From: JAUVPB01 sp965223695
GTDB taxonomy: Bacteria; Actinomycetota; Thermoleophilia; Gaiellales; Gaiellaceae
Reading direction: 5' to 3'
Length of the DNA: 64,000 nt
Assembly: GCA_965223695.1 (NCBI GenBank)
Contig: CBDCXJ010000031.1
Coordinates: forward strand, 62,001-126,000
Each line of letters opens with the position of its first letter. The first letter of the stretch is position 1. The notes under the pieces were generated by a model, which had not been told where the DNA came from, did not search any database, and saw only the letters and a program-made list of their open reading frames with translations. Positions 59,683-64,000 of this stretch are shown here, one piece after another. The position numbers were made by a program, and so were the translations under genes.

Positions 59683-60675
59683 ATGGCCGCCGCGAGCACG
59701 TCCGTCTCTCTGAAGCTACGCGGCCCATCGGGAGAACCGGTCGACTTTCGACGAGCCGCGCTGTCTCACGGGCTAACGAACGTCGCGCCGTTCGCGGTCG
59801 GTGACGGCGCACGTTGGCTTGCTGCGGTGGCACGGCTGCCCGACGGCTCGCCGAGAGCGATCGTCTTGCATGGGCCGGGCGACCGCGCCGCGGGAGAGAC
59901 CTGTCGCGTCGTGGTCGGCGGCCCGAAGCTTGACCGCGCGGCGAGCGCCGCACTACGAAGCACGCTGACGTGCATGCTCGCGCTCGACGTCGACCTGAAC
60001 GGCTTCTACGGCGCCTGCGCGCGTGATCCGCTGCTCTCATGGGCAACGAGCGGCGCCGGTCGGTTCGTTCGGAGCCAAACGGTATTCGAGGACGTGATTC
60101 GGACGATCTGCACGACGAATTGCGCGTTCTCTGCGACCCGGCGCATGATCGTGGCGACCGTCGATCGGCTCGGCGACGCGACCGTCGGGCCTCCCCCGGC
60201 GTCCTGCTCCGGCGGAGGCAGCACGAGCGCCCCCGCCGCCAGCCCAGACACCACGCACACACCGCGCGCGTTTCCCACCCCAGAGCAGATCGCGCGGGCT
60301 GGCGCAGACTTCCTTCGGGACGTGGCACGAGCGGGCTACCGGGCCGAGCGCATCGCGGCGATCGCCGAGGGCGTGGCCACCGGCGAGATCGACCTCGAGG
60401 CCCTGCGACCAACGACCACGTCGCCGCTCAGCGATGAGGACGCCTACGAGCTGCTGCTTCGGCTTCCCGGCGTAGGACCGTACGCGGCGTCCCACGCCAT
60501 GATGCTCATAGGCCGCTACTCGCAGCCCGTGCTCGACTCCTGGAGCCGGCCCGCCTACGCGAGGGTCGCTGGCAGCGCTGCCACGGACGGCGAGATTCGC
60601 AGGCGCTTCGAGACATTCGGTCGCTTCGCCGGGCTCGCGTTCTGGCTCGCGGTAACGAAGAGCTGGATCGATTAG
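59683..60675 (+). CDS. HhH-GPD family DNA glycosylase
   Basis: 330 residues from ATG 59683. An N-terminal beta domain like that of AlkA/OGG1, then the helical glycosylase domain (SQTVFEDVIRTICTTNCAFSATRRM). The helix-hairpin-helix is LLLRLPGVGPYAASHAMMLIG near residue 265, and the catalytic Asp lies in PVLDSWSRPAY near 285. Base excision repair of alkylated or oxidised bases; the substrate class is not resolved. The lysine of OGG1-type lyases is not evident at the HhH, so a monofunctional 3-methyladenine-type enzyme is favoured. Confidence 0.85.
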   Translation: MAAASTSVSLKLRGPSGEPVDFRRAALSHGLTNVAPFAVGDGARWLAAVARLPDGSPRAIVLHGPGDRAAGETCRVVVGGPKLDRAASAALRSTLTCMLALDVDLNGFYGACARDPLLSWATSGAGRFVRSQTVFEDVIRTICTTNCAFSATRRMIVATVDRLGDATVGPPPASCSGGGSTSAPAASPDTTHTPRAFPTPEQIARAGADFLRDVARAGYRAERIAAIAEGVATGEIDLEALRPTTTSPLSDEDAYELLLRLPGVGPYAASHAMMLIGRYSQPVLDSWSRPAYARVAGSAATDGEIRRRFETFGRFAGLAFWLAVTKSWID

Positions 60676-60754
60676 GTGGAATAAGAGATCTTGATCGCTG
60701 ATTCGATCCAGCCGAGGGTCGAGGAAACGCGACGCTGGGCCGTCGGCTATCGCC

Positions 60755-60780
60755 CACGGAATCGTGGAATCAACCATCTA
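60755..60780 (+). repeat. Dispersed 26-nt element, copy 2
   Basis: Matches 755-780 (opposite strand) at 24 of 26 bases. It contains the hairpin CCACG-GAAT-CGTGG (60754-60767) followed by the core AATCAACCATCTA. A TATAGT at 60778-60783 overlaps the end and could be a -10 box for the FAS1/OmpA gene, whose ATG is 26 nt further on. The rest of 60676-60754 shows nothing recognisable. Confidence 0.6.
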
Positions 60781-60805
60781 TAGTGCCCGCGCAGACGACC
60801 CTGGC

Positions 60806-63226
60806 ATGGCACGAAGACTGACCGATACGATCGCCGAGCTCGTCACGTCGGATCAGCTTGAGCGGTTCGGCAGGGCGCTCGGAACTACACCGGCGACGGC
60901 GCGCAGCGCGTTGCGCGGCTCGGTCGCCGCTCTCCTCGACGGACTAGCCGATCTTGTGACGCCAGCCGGCGGAACAACCCGACTCGGCGCGCTGCTCGAA
61001 CAGCACGGCAGCGACGGGCTCGAGCGCTTCGATCAGATGATCGACGAGGGGAGCGACGCCGAGGGTGCCCACCTCGCCGGAGAGATCCTGGGCCAGCACG
61101 GTGCCGAGGTTGGCTCGACACTTCGCACAGACGCGGGCCTCGCAGGCCCGGATGACGGTAGCCGTGCACTCGGGTTGGTGACGCCGTTCGTGTTGGCCGC
61201 CCTCGCGCAGCAGCAGCGCGAGCAATCGCTGACCGCAGCGAGCGTCGGCGCGCTGCTCATCGGCGAGCGCGACGAGCGCGTGACAGCGGCGAGCAGTGCC
61301 GCCTTCGTTCCGGCGGCCGCGAAGACGCCCGCTGTTGCCGAGGCGCAGCTGGCCGCGCGGGCGCTTGTCGCAACACGCGAGGAGGAGGCGCGCCACGAAG
61401 ACGAGGAGCGGCGGCGACGCAAGTACGTCTGGCCATTCGTCGCCCTGTTCGCCGTTGCGGGCGTCGTGCTCGCCATCGTGCTCGCACTCACGCTGGGAGG
61501 CGACGGCGACGAGCCGGTGGCCGCAGCGCCCGAGCCGGCGCCGGCCGCGGACGCGCCAGCGCCGGCCGAGCCCGAGCCGCCCGCCGAACCCGAAGCCGAG
61601 CCCACGCCCGATCTACCGACAAACGTCCGAGCCCTCGCCGAGGGGGCCGGCAACCACGCGACCCTGCTCGCCATGCTCGAGGCCGCGGGCCTCGATAGCG
61701 CACTGCGCGGAGAAGGACCGCTCACCCTGCTCGCACCTACGGACGAGGCGTTCGCCGCTCTTCCCGATGGAGCACTCGATGCCCTCTTGGCCGATCCAGC
61801 TCGGCTGGAGGAGTTGCTGAGCGCCCACATCCTCGAGGGTGAGCACTTCAAGGACTCGCTGGCGAATCGCGACGAGGTCACCACCCCGGACGGCCGCTCG
61901 CTTGCCATCTCGGCCAACGGCGCCGACGTCTCGATCGGCGGTGCCGCGATCGTCAACGCCGACCAGCAGGCCGAGAACGGCATCCTTCATGGCCTGGACG
62001 GGCTCGCGCTCCCCGATGGCTTAAAGCTCGTCGCGCCGCCACCTCGCACCCTCGTCGACGTCGCCGCCGATCAGGGTCAGTTCACGACGCTGCTCGACGC
62101 TCTCGTCACTGCAAACCTGACCGACACGCTCGAGAGCGAGGGTCCGTTCACGCTCTTCGCCCCGACTGACGCCGCCTTCGCGGCGCTTCCCGACGGCGTA
62201 CTCGACGCGATCATCGCCGACCCGGCCGCGCTCGAGCAGCTGCTGACCGCTCACATCACCGGTGGCGTCCACGACAGTGAAGAGCTCGCCTCCCGTGGCG
62301 ATCTGACGATGCTGACGGGCCAGGTGCTGCCCACCACTGCCGACCCGTCCGGGCTCACGGTCGGCAGCTCAGCGGTGACCGAGCCCGACGTCAGTGCAGA
62401 CAACGGGATCATGCACGTCGTCGACTCTGTGATCCTGCCGGAAGGTCTCGCGCTCGGCGCCGACGAGAGCGTGCTCGACAGCCTCGAAGCGGCGGGCGAG
62501 TTCGGCACCTTCCTCGACCTCGTCGAGCGCGCGGGCCTGACTGACACGCTGCGCGGGCCCGGGCCGTTCACCGTGTTCGCCTTCACGGACGAGGCCTACG
62601 CCTCGCTACCAGAGTCCGTCCGCGCCCGCCTCGACGCCGACCCAGGGCTCGTCGCCGGTGTTCTCGGTGCCCACTATGCGGCCGGCGCGGCCGAAGCGAC
62701 GACGATCGCCGCTGCCGAGGGCTTCGCAGTCGCGAGCGGCGAAGAGATCGGCGTCGTCAGTGACGGAGAGCTGATCTGGATCGGCGGCTCGCGCATCGTC
62801 GAGACGATCGACTCGGGCAACGCGGTCGTTCACGTCGTCGACCGCGTGATCATCCCGCCGTCGTTCGGCGCGGCCGAGGGCACGGTCAACGAGCTGCTTG
62901 CGCTCGCACCGGTTCAGTTCGAGGTCGCAAGCGCCGAGCTGACACCGGCCGGGGCCCGCGTTCTGAGTCGCGCAGTCGCCTACCTGAGAACGAATCCGGT
63001 CAACGTCGAGATCGGCGGGCACACCGACTCGGACGGCGATGCCGCGTCGAACCAGGCGCTCAGCGAGGCGCGCGCGCTGACGGTGCAGACGTTCCTCGGC
63101 GAGCAGGGCGTCGACCCGGCCCTGCTCAGCGCGGTCGGATACGGCGCGACCCAGCCGATCGCGAGCAACGACACGGACGAGGGCAAGGCACGCAACCGCC
63201 GTATCGAGTTCACGATCCTGAGTTAG
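60806..63226 (+). CDS. DUF937 - three FAS1 - OmpA multidomain membrane protein
   Basis: 806 residues from ATG 60806; an in-frame ATG at 60764 lies inside the repeat element and is rejected. Residues 1-170 resemble DUF937 (GALLEQHGSDGLERF, GEILGQHGAEV). A charged stretch leads to one membrane helix at about 207-231. A Pro/Glu/Ala linker and three fasciclin domains follow, starting near 270, 413 and 554, each with a TLFAPTDAAFAALPDG-like H1 motif. The OmpA-like peptidoglycan-binding domain runs from about 704 to the end (GGHTDSDGDAASNQALSEAR). It probably anchors membrane to cell wall and mediates adhesion. DUF937 would be cytoplasmic. Confidence 0.88.
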   Translation: MARRLTDTIAELVTSDQLERFGRALGTTPATARSALRGSVAALLDGLADLVTPAGGTTRLGALLEQHGSDGLERFDQMIDEGSDAEGAHLAGEILGQHGAEVGSTLRTDAGLAGPDDGSRALGLVTPFVLAALAQQQREQSLTAASVGALLIGERDERVTAASSAAFVPAAAKTPAVAEAQLAARALVATREEEARHEDEERRRRKYVWPFVALFAVAGVVLAIVLALTLGGDGDEPVAAAPEPAPAADAPAPAEPEPPAEPEAEPTPDLPTNVRALAEGAGNHATLLAMLEAAGLDSALRGEGPLTLLAPTDEAFAALPDGALDALLADPARLEELLSAHILEGEHFKDSLANRDEVTTPDGRSLAISANGADVSIGGAAIVNADQQAENGILHGLDGLALPDGLKLVAPPPRTLVDVAADQGQFTTLLDALVTANLTDTLESEGPFTLFAPTDAAFAALPDGVLDAIIADPAALEQLLTAHITGGVHDSEELASRGDLTMLTGQVLPTTADPSGLTVGSSAVTEPDVSADNGIMHVVDSVILPEGLALGADESVLDSLEAAGEFGTFLDLVERAGLTDTLRGPGPFTVFAFTDEAYASLPESVRARLDADPGLVAGVLGAHYAAGAAEATTIAAAEGFAVASGEEIGVVSDGELIWIGGSRIVETIDSGNAVVHVVDRVIIPPSFGAAEGTVNELLALAPVQFEVASAELTPAGARVLSRAVAYLRTNPVNVEIGGHTDSDGDAASNQALSEARALTVQTFLGEQGVDPALLSAVGYGATQPIASNDTDEGKARNRRIEFTILS

Positions 63227-64000
63227 CCGCTAGCCGGCCGATCGCGCCGCTCCGACGCGGTTGCACCAAGAAGCATCGGCGCAAAGTTGACGAGCGCCAC
63301 GCCGGCAATCGCCACGAACATGCCGACGAGGACGATCGCGTCGGGCGAGTTCCCGAAGCCGACCTCGATCAAGACCGCGCCGGCAGGAACGAGAAAGAGG
63401 AACGCTGAGGCGATTGTCGCGTCCGTGCGTCGGAGCGCGCCGTAGAAGGCAACCGTCGCGAGCGCTGAGGCCACGGCACCGAGGTAGGCAAGTGCCGCCC
63501 AGAGCTGGCCCGAGTCCCAGGCCGTCCCACCACTCCCCTTGATCCCGAAGGCAAGCGCCAGCAGGACGGCTCCGCCGGTCAGGTGCTGCGCAGTGGTGAA
63601 CCCGACAAAGTCGAACTCGGGGTCACGCTCCATCAACCATTTGACGATCAGCGTCCCCACCCCCCAACCGGCAGCACCGAGCAGCGCCAACACCATCCCA
63701 AGCACGAGATCTCCGGTATCGCGATCTCCGCCGAGCTGTGTCGAGACCATGAGAACGACGCCGCCGAAGCCCAGGAAGAGCCCGACGATTCCGAGCCAGT
63801 TCGTCCTGGCCTTGAGGAAGACCCATGTGAGAACGAGCACGAAGAACGGCGTCGTATTCGCGAGCACCGATGCGTTCGCGGCGCCCGCCTTCGCGGTGCC
63901 CTCCGAGAGTCCCTCGAGGAACAGAACCACCATGAGCAGCCCGGTCAGAAACGCCCAGAGCCACATGCGCCGACTCTGCGGTAGCCGGGCTCCTAGAAGC
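63223..64000 (-). CDS. DMT-superfamily (EamA) transporter, N-terminus beyond window
   Basis: The frame stays open to base 64000, so the gene is cut by the window edge; ATG 63966 lies mid-sequence and is not likely the start. The visible 259 codons hold about eight hydrophobic helices in the EamA repeat pattern: ANASVLANTTPFFVLVLTWVFLKA and the second-half ATIASAFLFLVPAGAVLIEV. Such proteins export amino acids or other metabolites. The stop overlaps the convergent FAS1/OmpA gene by four bases. Confidence 0.85.
   Translation of the reverse strand, partial: LLGARLPQSRRMWLWAFLTGLLMVVLFLEGLSEGTAKAGAANASVLANTTPFFVLVLTWVFLKARTNWLGIVGLFLGFGGVVLMVSTQLGGDRDTGDLVLGMVLALLGAAGWGVGTLIVKWLMERDPEFDFVGFTTAQHLTGGAVLLALAFGIKGSGGTAWDSGQLWAALAYLGAVASALATVAFYGALRRTDATIASAFLFLVPAGAVLIEVGFGNSPDAIVLVGMFVAIAGVALVNFAPMLLGATASERRDRPASG

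Noticed and set aside
1..64000. CRISPR arrays, insertion sequences, prophage or rRNA genes
   Set aside because: No regularly spaced repeats, transposases, phage proteins or rRNA sequence were found on either strand.

Overview
The window looks like chromosomal DNA from a high-GC Gram-positive bacterium of the actinobacterial phylum, most likely a deep-branching class such as Thermoleophilia. This is an inference from very high GC, frequent GTG/TTG starts, a division and cell wall (dcw) cluster without ftsA, a MurE that carries the DNPR motif of meso-diaminopimelate-adding enzymes, and the style of the MMPL and histidine kinase proteins. Most genes are housekeeping, packed tightly with 4-base start/stop overlaps.

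Layout. 1-8 kb (minus strand): a coiled-coil protein, then a metallo-beta-lactamase-fold hydrolase - hisS - aspS chain, two small membrane proteins, and hisD coupled to a formiminotransferase-like gene. 8-12.8 kb (plus): two ABC half-exporters that look like an asymmetric heterodimer, and an HD-type protein. 12.8-19.4 kb: tRNA-Gln(CTG), a TPR protein, an SMP-30-type beta-propeller, a lipoprotein combining a CxxCH haem motif with a copper monooxygenase-like domain, tRNA-Glu(CTC) and a GMC oxidoreductase. 19.4-23.1 kb (minus): gltX, a class III-type alcohol dehydrogenase, a metallo-hydrolase and a RidA protein. 23.1-32.1 kb (plus): an OsmC-family gene with an in-frame TGA, endonuclease IV, a frameshifted kinase, a cation exchanger, rlmN, a second frameshifted kinase and an MMPL transporter.

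32.3-54.3 kb (minus) is one almost unbroken run. It starts at the MraZ operator and encodes mraZ, rsmH, ftsL, ftsI, murE, murF, mraY, murD, ftsW, murG, murC, murB, ftsQ and ftsZ, then gcvT, gcvH, gcvPA and gcvPB (glycine cleavage), an oxalyl-CoA-ligase-like enzyme and a ketopantoate reductase. 54.4-64 kb: a PfkB kinase, an ECF sigma factor with an alkyl-DNA repair methyltransferase, a hydantoinase/oxoprolinase pair, an HhH DNA glycosylase, a large DUF937-FAS1-OmpA surface protein and a DMT transporter cut by the window edge.

The most interesting feature is the OsmC gene at 23100-23552. Its second conserved redox cysteine codon is replaced by TGA, reading continues in frame through the normal family C-terminus, and a perfect 6-bp hairpin with a GGTC loop begins 14 nt after the TGA. 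This resembles the bacterial selenocysteine insertion element, so the gene is proposed to encode a selenoprotein. A second unexplained signal is a 26-nt element (24 of 26 identical) at 755-780 and 60755-60780, each upstream of a gene, with its 14-nt core also just upstream of gcvT. Both histidine kinase genes are frameshifted, which may be real decay or assembly error.
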